DNA of 64,000 nucleotides from Bacteroidales bacterium (lineage in GTDB: Bacteria > Bacteroidota > Bacteroidia > Bacteroidales > F082): positions 45,715 to 109,714 of the forward strand of contig JAFYHS010000018.1 in assembly GCA_017539045.1 (NCBI GenBank). Direction: 5' to 3'. The notes beneath the pieces are model-generated. The model worked only from the letters and a program-made list of their open reading frames with translations. It did no database searches and had not been told where the DNA came from. Made by a program: the position numbers and the translations under genes. How positions within the stretch are numbered: position 1 is the stretch's first letter; every line of letters starts with the position of its first letter. This document shows positions 52,401 through 59,702 of this stretch, one piece after another.

Positions 52401-52656
52401 CGTTGCCGACAACGAAAGCGCGAAAGAGTTGATGGGGAAGGACAAGCTTCGTGAGTTGGCGGTGGTGCTAACCGAAACCATCCGCAAAAATTCATCTATT
52501 GACTGGACCATCAAGGAGAATGTTCGGGCAAAGATGAAAGTGGCAGTGAAACGGCTATTGCGCAAATATGGTTATCCACCTGATATGCAGCAATTGGCTA
52601 CGGAGACAGTTTTGAAACAGGCTGAATTGATTGCAGAAGAAATTGCAAATCAATAA
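49444..52656 (+). CDS. hsdR: Type I restriction-modification endonuclease/translocase subunit
   Basis: A 1070-residue HsdR. The N-terminal nuclease has RPDVLLFVNGLPLVIFELK (about 139-159), the translocase has Walker A (TQGSGKSLTM, about 330) and DEAH (about 432), and motif VI lies in QAIARVNRVYKDK. The C-terminus is the helical domain that docks on HsdM. It pumps DNA and cuts at a distance from unmethylated targets. It starts four bases after the AAA gene; all key motifs are intact, so the system should be active. Confidence 0.96.
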   Translation: MAILHESDIEQMLIEQLKAKGYQYLYGPDIAPDGDTPMRASFDEVVLRDKLEKAVKRLNPSLPYSVQDEAVKTVLRISSPDVLANNEEFHRLLTEGVPVSVFKDGVERGERVWLVDFNDPWNNEFTVVNQFTIIENGHNRRPDVLLFVNGLPLVIFELKNAVDENATLQSAYRQIETYKQQIPSLFTYNALVVISDGLEARAGSLSAGFSRFTAWKSEDGENVASNLVSELEVLVNGMLRKDTLLDLVQSFTVFEKQKQEDLRTGLTTIKTVKKIAAYHQYYAVNKAVESTLRATGINANSMFAESPANYGFKTVKEQQPGDHRAGVVWHTQGSGKSLTMVFYTGKIVQRLNNPTIVVITDRNDLDDQLFDTFTGAKQLLRQTPVQAESREHLKKLLSVQSGGVIFTTIQKFQPESGNVYDTLTDRSNVIVMADEAHRTQYGFKAKTVDVRNEADEVIGSEIKYGFAKYLRDALPNATYLGFTGTPIEKEDKNTPAVFGNYIDVYDIAQAVEDGATVRIYYESRLAKVELSDEGRQLVEDLDKELETEDMNDVQKAKAKWTQLEALIGSPKRLKNIAKDIVTHFEERQKVFEGKAMIVAMSRRIAAELYDEIIKLRPEWHSDDLAKGAVKVVMTSSASDGAKIAKHHTTKEQRRALAERMKDPDDELKLVIVRDMWLTGFDVPCLHTLYIDKPMQGHNLMQAIARVNRVYKDKPGGLVVDYLGIAADLKKALSFYSDSGGKGDPTQQQDQAVALMQEKLEVVEQMFYGFDYKQYFTADTAGKLSWILKAEDFILGLDDGKKRFVNEVTALGKAFALAIPQDAAMDVKDEVAFFQAVKARLCKFDQTGLGKTDEEIETTIRQVIDQALVSEKVIDLFDAAGIKKPDISILSEEFLMELKDMEHKNIALEVLRKLLEGEIKARSKFNVVEGRTLMEMLDGSITRYHNKIITAAEVIDELIKLSKTIVEKDKEADDMGLTTYEYAFYSAVADNESAKELMGKDKLRELAVVLTETIRKNSSIDWTIKENVRAKMKVAVKRLLRKYGYPPDMQQLATETVLKQAELIAEEIANQ

Positions 52657-52671
52657 AAAGGGAAGGGGCGC

Positions 52672-52965
52672 TTATTTCTTCCCCCGATTTTCCACCCACA
52701 CCCACAGCCGCCACATCAGCCAGCCCCAGGCGAAGAAGAGGACATAGAAAATCCACTTGGGTACGGAGGTCTGGTAGGCGCCTTCCTTGTCGATTTGTTG
52801 GTATTGCTCGGTGGGGATGTCGGCGTAATAGTATGACCCCGCACCGAAGTCGTAGCCGTTGACGAGACCGAGCATATTGGCCATGATCCAGCCAGCCAAA
52901 AACAAAGTGATTACCACCACGAGGATGGTAATCACTTTGAATATGATGTGGTTTTTGTTCATCAC
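52672..52965 (-). CDS. Small membrane protein next to YeiH
   Basis: A 97-residue protein with two transmembrane helices (about 9-31 and 70-89) and a loop rich in Tyr and Gln. I do not recognise a family. It overlaps the YeiH gene by four bases and so is probably translated with it; an accessory subunit of that transporter is possible. Confidence 0.6.
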   Translation of the reverse strand: MMNKNHIIFKVITILVVVITLFLAGWIMANMLGLVNGYDFGAGSYYYADIPTEQYQQIDKEGAYQTSVPKWIFYVLFFAWGWLMWRLWVWVENRGKK

Positions 52966-54299
52966 TTGAACATGTCGAGGACAGGAACGTCAAACACCAC
53001 GCCTGAGAGCAGGAACCACACGGCAAACAGCGTGAGGGCGATATTGAACACCTGACCGATGATGTAGAGCCAGAGCACCTTGCCGCCTTGCATCTGCTTG
53101 AAGAGGCTCTTGAAGTTGGTGTCGAGACCGATGCTGGTGAAGGCCAGCACAAAGGCCCAGTTCTTGTATTGGTCGAGGACGCCGTTGATGGCCTTCACGT
53201 CGCCACCCAGAGGCTTGACGATGAAGGAAGCAACCAACGAAGCCACGAAGAAACCGATGATGAACTTGGGGAAACGGTTCCAGATCTCGCCGGCACCGAC
53301 CTTCTGGTTCGGGTCTTTGTCGACCTTGGTGGCGAAGAAGATGGCCACGAAGAAGGCGATGAAGCCGATGAGGATGTTCTGGATGGACTTCACGAGCACA
53401 GCAGCTTGCTCGGCTTCTTCGCCGAGGGCGTTACCGGCCAGCACCACAGCACCCGTCGAGTCGACGGTACCGCCGATGAGGGCGCCGCCCATGAGTTGGT
53501 TCATGCCGCAGGCACGGATGATCATAGGTTCGAACACCATCATGAGGATGGTGAAGATGATGGAGATGCTGATGGCCAACGAGAGGTCTTCCTTCTTGGC
53601 CTTGGCGGCAGCACCCGTGGCGATGGCGGCACTGGTACCGCACACCGAAGTGGCCGAAGCCAAGGTGATGACCAACGGCTTGTTGTCAATCTTCAGCACC
53701 TTGGTGCCGAGCCACCACATGAAGATGATGACGATAGGTGTCACAATCCATGCGATGCCGAGGCCATAGAGGCCGAACTTGGCGATGTTGCTGAACAGCA
53801 CGGAGAAGCCCATGATGACCAGACCCGTCTTGATGTAGAACTCAGTACGGATGGCGGGTTTCAGCCATTCGGGCGTGCCGACGGTATTGGAGATGAGTAG
53901 ACCGATGAGCAAGGCCCAGAAAGCCCACTCGAGGTACATCTTCAGGGTGTATTCGGCGCTGATCATTCTCACCACGATGCAGATGATGAACAGCACGATG
54001 AAGGCAGGGATGAATTTGCTGATTTTCTCGCCTTGCAACTTGATGCCGATGCCAAACAGGATGGCCGTCACCAAGAAGGTGCGAAGCAGTTTAATCCAGA
54101 ACTCACCGTTGAATTGTGCAGCCAAGGATTTCTTTTCCTCGACGTTTTCCCACCAGTGCCAGGTGCCGAACTTGGCGGCGGAGAAATCAAACGAACCGGT
54201 CAGCACGGCGATGCAGGCAACGGCGATGACGATGAAGCCGATCCACACGGCTAGCCAGTCTTCCTTTTTCCAGAGGTTGGATGCTTTGTTGTTTGCCAT
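52962..54299 (-). CDS. YeiH/UPF0324 family transporter
   Basis: A 445-residue membrane protein with about eleven transmembrane helices. The signature region LATSVCGTSAAIATGAAAKAK-like (here ATSVCGTSAAIATGAAAKAKKEDLSLAIS) and GALIGGTVDSTGAVVLAG are typical of UPF0324/YeiH proteins, which are predicted sulfate or sulfonate exporters. The substrate is not established. It lies between a porin and a small membrane protein in one operon. Confidence 0.85.
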   Translation of the reverse strand: MANNKASNLWKKEDWLAVWIGFIVIAVACIAVLTGSFDFSAAKFGTWHWWENVEEKKSLAAQFNGEFWIKLLRTFLVTAILFGIGIKLQGEKISKFIPAFIVLFIICIVVRMISAEYTLKMYLEWAFWALLIGLLISNTVGTPEWLKPAIRTEFYIKTGLVIMGFSVLFSNIAKFGLYGLGIAWIVTPIVIIFMWWLGTKVLKIDNKPLVITLASATSVCGTSAAIATGAAAKAKKEDLSLAISISIIFTILMMVFEPMIIRACGMNQLMGGALIGGTVDSTGAVVLAGNALGEEAEQAAVLVKSIQNILIGFIAFFVAIFFATKVDKDPNQKVGAGEIWNRFPKFIIGFFVASLVASFIVKPLGGDVKAINGVLDQYKNWAFVLAFTSIGLDTNFKSLFKQMQGGKVLWLYIIGQVFNIALTLFAVWFLLSGVVFDVPVLDMFK

Positions 54300-54317
54300 A
54301 ATGATTAAGGTTTAGGA

Positions 54318-55466
54318 TTAGAACTTATAGCTCACCATGGCAACCACGCGGTGTGAATTGCCGCCGGCTTCCTTTTGGATCAGTGAGTAGTCGAGTTTGC
54401 AGTTGACGGACTTCAGCGGCCAGTAGTTGATGCCAGCGGTGTACCAGTTGGTGCCACCATTGACGATGCTGGTATCCTTGGTGAAGTGCTCATAACGCAG
54501 CACAGGCATGATCTTCTGTTCACCAGCTTGGAAGTTGTAACCAATTACACCGTAATAACCGTTGCTGTTGAAATAGTTAGGGTCTTCGGGAATAACGGTA
54601 GCAAGTTGTCCTGTCTTGCCGCTGATGTATTCGCCACGGAGCAAGAACTTGCCGTCGTTGTATTGAGCGCCGGCAGCCCAACGGTTGCGGGTGCCAAAGT
54701 ACACATCGTCTTTGTTATACTTACCATAGTAGTAAGAACCACTCAAGGTGATTTCTTTCAGGCCAGGATGCACATCGAGGCGACCTACAATGTCCTTGCT
54801 GTTGTTGTTGTCGAGGTTGTTGGCACCGTTGCCGTTGAACACGCCGATGGAGTAGTCAACGATGCTGTATTTGTATCCTTCCTCACCTTCCACAGGGAAG
54901 AGGCTACCGGTGGCCATCAGACCGAGGTCACGGCCGAGGGCACCGACACCGCAAACGTCTTTATAACCACCCAGCTGTTGGACAGCCTCGCCATAGTCGA
55001 AGATTTCGAGGTTGACGGGGTTGATGGGGCTTTCAATCGTGAACGGGGTCTTGAACTGACCGAGTTGGATGGCAAACTCTCTGCAGGGTTTGTACTTGAT
55101 GTAAGCGTCAACCAGCATGGGGCTGCGGGTGAAGTCGCCTTGGATCTTGTAGCTTACGGTCTTCGCAAGGTTACCGTCGACAGACAGACGCACACGGCGC
55201 ATTCTCAAAGTGTTGTCATTGAGCTCGCCTTCGTCGCTAAGGTTGGCTTGATACATGCCTTGGACAAAACCGGAAATTTTGGGCATCTCCAATCCGCCTT
55301 TCGGCTTTTCGGGTCTTTCAGGTCTTTCTTTTTTCTCTTTTTCAACTTTTTCAACTTTAGCCTGTTTTGGCTCTTGGCCAGGCTTTACAGGTTTCACTTG
55401 AGCGTTGATACTCATCGGAAGGGCAATAGCCAGCACTCCGATCAAAATGCGAAAGTTGTGTTTCAT
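54318..55466 (-). CDS. OprO/OprP-type outer-membrane porin
   Basis: A 382-residue porin. A signal peptide (MSINAQ) is followed by a K/E/P-rich segment (about 25-55) and a barrel with RMRRVRLSVDGNLAKTVSYKIQGDFTRSPMLVDAYIKYKP and a final strand HRVVAMVSYKF, as in phosphate-selective porins O and P. First gene of the operon with YeiH; anion passage across the outer membrane would fit. The promoter carries a 20-bp palindrome. Confidence 0.82.
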   Translation of the reverse strand: MKHNFRILIGVLAIALPMSINAQVKPVKPGQEPKQAKVEKVEKEKKERPERPEKPKGGLEMPKISGFVQGMYQANLSDEGELNDNTLRMRRVRLSVDGNLAKTVSYKIQGDFTRSPMLVDAYIKYKPCREFAIQLGQFKTPFTIESPINPVNLEIFDYGEAVQQLGGYKDVCGVGALGRDLGLMATGSLFPVEGEEGYKYSIVDYSIGVFNGNGANNLDNNNSKDIVGRLDVHPGLKEITLSGSYYYGKYNKDDVYFGTRNRWAAGAQYNDGKFLLRGEYISGKTGQLATVIPEDPNYFNSNGYYGVIGYNFQAGEQKIMPVLRYEHFTKDTSIVNGGTNWYTAGINYWPLKSVNCKLDYSLIQKEAGGNSHRVVAMVSYKF

Positions 55467-55506
55467 AATAGATAATTTAAAACGTTTTCAATTCATTTTT
55501 ACGCGG

Positions 55507-55514
55507 CAAAAATA
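55507..55514 (-). promoter_or_regulatory. Promoter -7 box of the porin-YeiH operon
   Basis: TATTTTTG on the minus strand followed by CC, 40 bases before the ATG at 55466. Confidence 0.55.
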
Positions 55515-55526
55515 GTAAAAATACTT

Positions 55527-55546
55527 ATAGTAAATATATTTACTAT
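55527..55546. promoter_or_regulatory. 20-bp perfect palindrome, candidate operator
   Basis: ATAGTAAATA and its complement TATTTACTAT join without spacer into a perfect dyad. It covers the place expected for the -33 element of the porin promoter. It is very AT-rich, so a protein-binding site is more likely than a hairpin. Confidence 0.6.
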
Positions 55547-55583
55547 TTATTTTGGAAAAAAATATCCTCCAGAAGGGTGCTGT

Positions 55584-56114
55584 TTATTCTGCTTTTTCCT
55601 TGAAAACGTTGGCGTGCCGCGTCATCTCCTCAAAAGTGATTTTGAACCACTCGGTGTATAACTCGGGGTATAATTCAAGGTCTTTTTTCAGGTCGTCCAA
55701 ACGCATGTATTTCCACGAGGCGACCTCGTCGGTGTTGATGTTGGGTATGTCGTCGCTTTGTCCGATAAACACGTGGTCGAACTCGTGCTCGGTGAGTCCT
55801 TGTCCGACAGGAGCCATATATATAAAGGTATAGACTTCTTTCATGGGGCAGGCTATGCCCATCTCTTCCATAAGTCGGCGCGAAGTGGCCTCTTCCAAGG
55901 TCTCGCCAGAGCGGGGATGGCTACAGCAGGTGTTGGTCCACAGGCCAGGGGAATGGTATTTCGACAATGCACGCTGTTGCATCAGTAGCTCGCCCTTTGA
56001 ATTGAAGATAAAGACAGAAAAAGCCCTATGCAAGTGCGGTCCGATGTGGGCAGCCTGCTTTTCCATCAATCCGATGGGCTGGTCTTGCTCGTCGACAAGG
56101 ATAACTTGTTCCAT
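55584..56114 (-). CDS. idi: Isopentenyl-diphosphate isomerase, type I
   Basis: A 176-residue Nudix enzyme. LWTNTCCSHPRSGETLEEATSRRLMEEMGI carries the catalytic Cys and the Nudix-type Glu helix, and the early HRAFSVFIF and late HEFDHVFIG are typical of IDI-1. It interconverts isopentenyl and dimethylallyl diphosphates. The ATG overlaps the YchF-like gene stop (TGATG). The C-terminus ends AE shortly after the final helix. Confidence 0.9.
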   Translation of the reverse strand: MEQVILVDEQDQPIGLMEKQAAHIGPHLHRAFSVFIFNSKGELLMQQRALSKYHSPGLWTNTCCSHPRSGETLEEATSRRLMEEMGIACPMKEVYTFIYMAPVGQGLTEHEFDHVFIGQSDDIPNINTDEVASWKYMRLDDLKKDLELYPELYTEWFKITFEEMTRHANVFKEKAE

Positions 56115-57184
56115 CACACGTTGAATCTGATGTTGAGGATGTCGCCATCCTGTACGACGTAGGTCTTGCCTTCCACGCGGAACTTGCCTGCTTCCTTGAC
56201 AGCGGCTTCGGAACCGTATTGCAGAAAGTCCTCCGTACTCATTACCTCCGCACGGATGAAGCCGCGTTGCAGGTCGCTGTGGATGGCACCAGCTGCGATG
56301 GGAGCGGTGTCGCCCACATGGATGGTCCAAGCACGCGTCTCATCGGGACCCGTAGTGAAGAACGAGTGCAGGTTCAAGGTGTGGTAGGCAGTGCGTACCA
56401 GCTTGTTCACGCCAGGCTCGGTCAGGCCAGCGTCTTCCATGAAGAGGGCGCGGTCGTCGGCGTCGAGTTCGGCGATCTCGGCCTCCAGCTTGCCGGCGAT
56501 GACCAGCATCTCCTGGCCATCTTTCAAAGCAGCCTTCACGGCATCGGAGTATTGGTTGCCAGTGGTTGCCGAAGCATCATCCACGTTGCAGACGTAGATG
56601 ATAGGTTTGGCGGTCAAGAGTTGGATGTCCTGAACGAACTTCTTGTCTTCCTCGGCCACCTTGGCGTCGCGGGCATTGCCGAAGTTCTCCAGCGTTTCCT
56701 TGTAGACGCTTAGCACGTCGAAGGCCTTTTTATTGTCCTTCTCGCCATTCTTCAACAGCTTCTGCACGCGTTCCAGCTTGCGGGTGACCAGGTCGAGGTC
56801 GCGGACCTGGAGCTCAAAGTCGACGAGTTCCATGTCGCGCACAGGGTCGATGCTGCCTTCGCTGTGGGGGATGTTGGGATCGTCGAAGCAGCGCAGCACG
56901 TGGATGAGGGCATCCATGGTCTGCACCTCGGCGAGGAGCTTGTTGCCCACGCCTTGGCCGCCTTTGCTCAGTCCGGGCAGGTCAACGATTTCGACCGTGG
57001 CGGGCACGATGCGCTTCGAGTGGGAGATGTTGTCGATGAGCTTGAGGCGCTCATCCACCACCTCGCACATGCCGATATTGGATTTCGAGGCAAAACCGAT
57101 TTCTGCCTTGGTGTTTGATATACAGTTGAATATGGTAGTCTTTCCAACGCTTGAAAGGCCGATGATTCCGCAATTAAGTGCCAT
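56114..57184 (-). CDS. YchF/Ola1-type nucleotidase with a divergent P-loop
   Basis: A 356-residue YchF-family protein. The C-terminal TGS-like domain (IHSDLQRGFIRAEVMSTEDFLQYGSEAAVKEAGKFRVEGKTYVVQDGDILNIRFNV) and the helical arm are standard. The P-loop is GLSSVGKTT instead of the usual PNVGKS, the switch region lacks the NFPFCTIEPN block and G3 is DLPGLSKGGQG. The G4 region is NVDD. YchF is normally an ATPase linked to ribosomes and redox stress. This may be a second, specialised copy; a normal ychF could be elsewhere. Confidence 0.8.
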   Translation of the reverse strand: MALNCGIIGLSSVGKTTIFNCISNTKAEIGFASKSNIGMCEVVDERLKLIDNISHSKRIVPATVEIVDLPGLSKGGQGVGNKLLAEVQTMDALIHVLRCFDDPNIPHSEGSIDPVRDMELVDFELQVRDLDLVTRKLERVQKLLKNGEKDNKKAFDVLSVYKETLENFGNARDAKVAEEDKKFVQDIQLLTAKPIIYVCNVDDASATTGNQYSDAVKAALKDGQEMLVIAGKLEAEIAELDADDRALFMEDAGLTEPGVNKLVRTAYHTLNLHSFFTTGPDETRAWTIHVGDTAPIAAGAIHSDLQRGFIRAEVMSTEDFLQYGSEAAVKEAGKFRVEGKTYVVQDGDILNIRFNV

Positions 57185-57206
57185 AATGATGTGTTTTAAT
57201 TTGCTG

Positions 57207-57214
57207 CAAAGATA
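57207..57214 (-). promoter_or_regulatory. Promoter -7 box of the YchF-like/idi operon
   Basis: TATCTTTG on the minus strand followed by CAGC, 22 bases before the ATG at 57184. Confidence 0.5.
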
Positions 57215-57219
57215 GGAAA

Positions 57220-58020
57220 TTATTGTCTATCGCCTGCGTTCCAGTCGATTTGCTTGTATTCAGGGTCGTAGTTGAGGTTGGGGAGCCCGATGTCAGGGCC
57301 GTCGCCGCAATCGTCATTCTCAGCCTGTAGCCGTGAGTTTTCCTGTTGTTGGCGTATGTATTTGATGCCGATTTTCCACAGTTTGATGTCGCCCCAGAGG
57401 AAGGCGAGGTAGATGACGGTGCCGATGCCGGGACCGAGGGCGTCGCTGACCATCAGCAGCCAGTCGAACAGGCCGTGACCTGCGGCAGCCGTCAACAGGG
57501 CGAGGAGGAGATAGGGCAGGGTCTTGCCTTTCTTGAATTTGGCTATGGAGAGGAAGTAACCCATCAACACGCCGAAGAGGAAGTGGCCAGGCACGGAGAG
57601 CAAAGCCCTGACGACACTGGTGGCGACACCGGCTTGAAACGACTCGGCTGAGGCATTGAAGACATACATGACGTTCTCCACGCAGGCGAAGCCGAGACCG
57701 ATGAAAGTGGCATAGACGATGCCGTCCATGTATTCGTTGAAGTTCTTGTCGCGCCAGATAAAGATCATGAAGATGATGAACTTGGAGAGCTCTTCGGGAA
57801 GACCCGCGTTCAGGAATGCGGTGTGAAAGACGGTGTTGGAATAAACGACATGGTTGATTAGCGTGACCAATAGGATATCCAAGGGGATGGCGATCATGCC
57901 GCCGATAAAGGCTTTGGCCAGGGTCTTGATAGGCTCTCTCTCGTATTTGTCTGCACGATAGATGAAGATCATCAAAAGGATGACGGGAAGTATAGACAAG
58001 GCAAGTAAAAGCGCAGTCAT
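57220..58020 (-). CDS. PrsW-like intramembrane protease
   Basis: A 266-residue membrane protein with about seven transmembrane helices. The family motif EELSKF (about 75-85) follows [18 protein letters not shown], and [13 protein letters not shown] and [10 protein letters not shown] supply further conserved Glu and His. PrsW cuts anti-sigma factors in Bacillus; the substrate here is unknown. The start at 58020 was chosen because longer frames run through the promoter box at 58045-58052. Confidence 0.82.
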   Translation of the reverse strand: MTALLLALSILPVILLMIFIYRADKYEREPIKTLAKAFIGGMIAIPLDILLVTLINHVVYSNTVFHTAFLNAGLPEELSKFIIFMIFIWRDKNFNEYMDGIVYATFIGLGFACVENVMYVFNASAESFQAGVATSVVRALLSVPGHFLFGVLMGYFLSIAKFKKGKTLPYLLLALLTAAAGHGLFDWLLMVSDALGPGIGTVIYLAFLWGDIKLWKIGIKYIRQQQENSRLQAENDDCGDGPDIGLPNLNYDPEYKQIDWNAGDRQ

Positions 58021-58044
58021 AGTTTCGTTTTTTATTCTTTTCTG

Positions 58045-58052
58045 CAAAAATA
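58045..58052 (-). promoter_or_regulatory. Promoter -7 box of the PrsW-like gene
   Basis: TATTTTTG on the minus strand followed by CAG. Confidence 0.5.
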
Positions 58053-58076
58053 CGGATTTTGTCCATGAAAAAAGCT

Positions 58077-58084
58077 TATTTTTG
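58077..58084 (+). promoter_or_regulatory. Promoter -7 box of guaA
   Basis: TATTTTTG followed by CC, 15 bases before the ATG at 58100. Confidence 0.55.
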
Positions 58085-58099
58085 CCAAAATTTTCGTTT

Positions 58100-59674
58100 A
58101 TGCAAGAAATGATTCTCATACTCGACTTCGGCTCGCAGGTGACCCAACTCATCGGTCGCCGCCTCCGCGAACTGAACGTCTATTGCGAAATCCATCCTTA
58201 TAATAAGATCCCTGCTATCGGTCCCAATGTCAAAGGCGTGATTCTCAGTGGCAGCCCGTTCTCGGTGTGCGATGAGAAGGCACCTATCGCCGACTTGTCG
58301 GATGTCAAAGGCAAACTGCCGCTATTAGGCATCTGCTATGGCGCTCAGTTTATCTCGCAGCATTTCGGCGGCGAGGTCAACGGCTCCATCGCCCGTGAAT
58401 ATGGCCGCGCCATGCTGACGGTGGTCGACGAGGCTTGTCCTCTGTTCAAAGGGGTGAGCAAGACCAGCCAGGTGTGGATGAGCCATGGCGACACCATCGC
58501 CAAGCTGCCCAATGGCGCACGTATCATCGCTTCGACTGACGACGTGGAGAACGCCGCATACAAAATCGATGGCGAGACGACGTATGCCGTTCAGTTCCAT
58601 CCCGAGGTATTCCACACCAAGGAAGGCCCGCAGATGCTGGCCAACTTCGCGCTGGGCATTTGTGGCTGCAAGGGCGACTGGACACCGGATTCCTTCATCG
58701 ATAACACGGTGGCGAGCCTGAAGCAAAAGCTGGGCAATGACAAGGTCATTCTCGGCCTCTCGGGCGGTGTCGACAGCACCGTAGCCGCTGTGCTCCTCAA
58801 CAAGGCGATAGGGAAGAACCTCACCTGTATCTTTGTGGATAACGGCTTGCTGCGCAAGAACGAGTTTGAGGATGTGCTTGACTCATACAAGGAGATGGGC
58901 CTCAACGTAATCGGCGTCCATTCCGGACATCTTTTCCTTGAGAAGCTGAAAGGCGTCACTGACCCGGAGGCCAAGCGTAAGGCCATCGGCTCAACGTTCA
59001 TCGACGTGTTTGATGCCGAAGCACAAAAGATCGAAGGCGCCCGTTGGCTGGCCCAGGGCACCATCTATCCCGATGTCATCGAGAGCGTGAGCGTCAACGG
59101 ACCGAGCTGTAAGATCAAATCGCATCATAACGTGGGTGGTCTTCCGGAGAAGATGAACCTGAAGATTGTGGAGCCTTTGCGTTCCTTGTTCAAAGATGAG
59201 GTGCGTCGTGTGGGTCGTGCTTTAGGCATCAAGCGTGAGCTCATCGGCCGCCATCCCTTCCCGGGTCCGAGTCTTGGCATCCGTATCTTGGGTGAGGTCA
59301 CCGAAGAGAAACTGCATATCCTGCGCGAGGCCGACGACATCTTCATCAAAGGCCTGCGTAATTGGCCTTGTGAGCTGCCGAGTGCCTCCTATCCCAATGA
59401 GATGGCCGACAACCTGTACGACAGCATCTGGCAGGCGGGTACCATCCTGCTGCCCGTGAAGTCGGTCGGTGTGATGGGCGACGAACGTAGCTACGAATAC
59501 ACCATCGCCCTTCGTGCCGTGATCTCCACCGATGGCATGACTGCCGACTGGGTGCATCTGCCTTACGAGTTTATGGCCAAGGTGTCGAACGATATTATTA
59601 ATAAGGTGAAAGGCGTCAACCGTGTGTGCTACGACATCTCGTCGAAGCCGCCAGCGACCATCGAGTGGGAATGA
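58100..59674 (+). CDS. guaA: GMP synthase (glutamine-hydrolysing)
   Basis: A 524-residue GuaA. The class I glutaminase domain has LGICYGAQ (catalytic Cys) and FHPEV (His), the ATP-pyrophosphatase domain has the P-loop LSGGVDST, and the C-terminal dimerisation domain is complete ([20 protein letters not shown]). It converts XMP to GMP. ATG at 58100 or 58109 could start it; the first was taken. Confidence 0.97.
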   Translation: MQEMILILDFGSQVTQLIGRRLRELNVYCEIHPYNKIPAIGPNVKGVILSGSPFSVCDEKAPIADLSDVKGKLPLLGICYGAQFISQHFGGEVNGSIAREYGRAMLTVVDEACPLFKGVSKTSQVWMSHGDTIAKLPNGARIIASTDDVENAAYKIDGETTYAVQFHPEVFHTKEGPQMLANFALGICGCKGDWTPDSFIDNTVASLKQKLGNDKVILGLSGGVDSTVAAVLLNKAIGKNLTCIFVDNGLLRKNEFEDVLDSYKEMGLNVIGVHSGHLFLEKLKGVTDPEAKRKAIGSTFIDVFDAEAQKIEGARWLAQGTIYPDVIESVSVNGPSCKIKSHHNVGGLPEKMNLKIVEPLRSLFKDEVRRVGRALGIKRELIGRHPFPGPSLGIRILGEVTEEKLHILREADDIFIKGLRNWPCELPSASYPNEMADNLYDSIWQAGTILLPVKSVGVMGDERSYEYTIALRAVISTDGMTADWVHLPYEFMAKVSNDIINKVKGVNRVCYDISSKPPATIEWE

Positions 59675-59702
59675 TAGTGCTTAATTTGAATAATTGGTTA
59701 TT

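Noticed and set aside
52657-52700. Terminator between hsdR and the small membrane protein gene
   Set aside because: Only a six-base GGGAAG/CTTCCC pairing is present, without a T-run; too weak to report.
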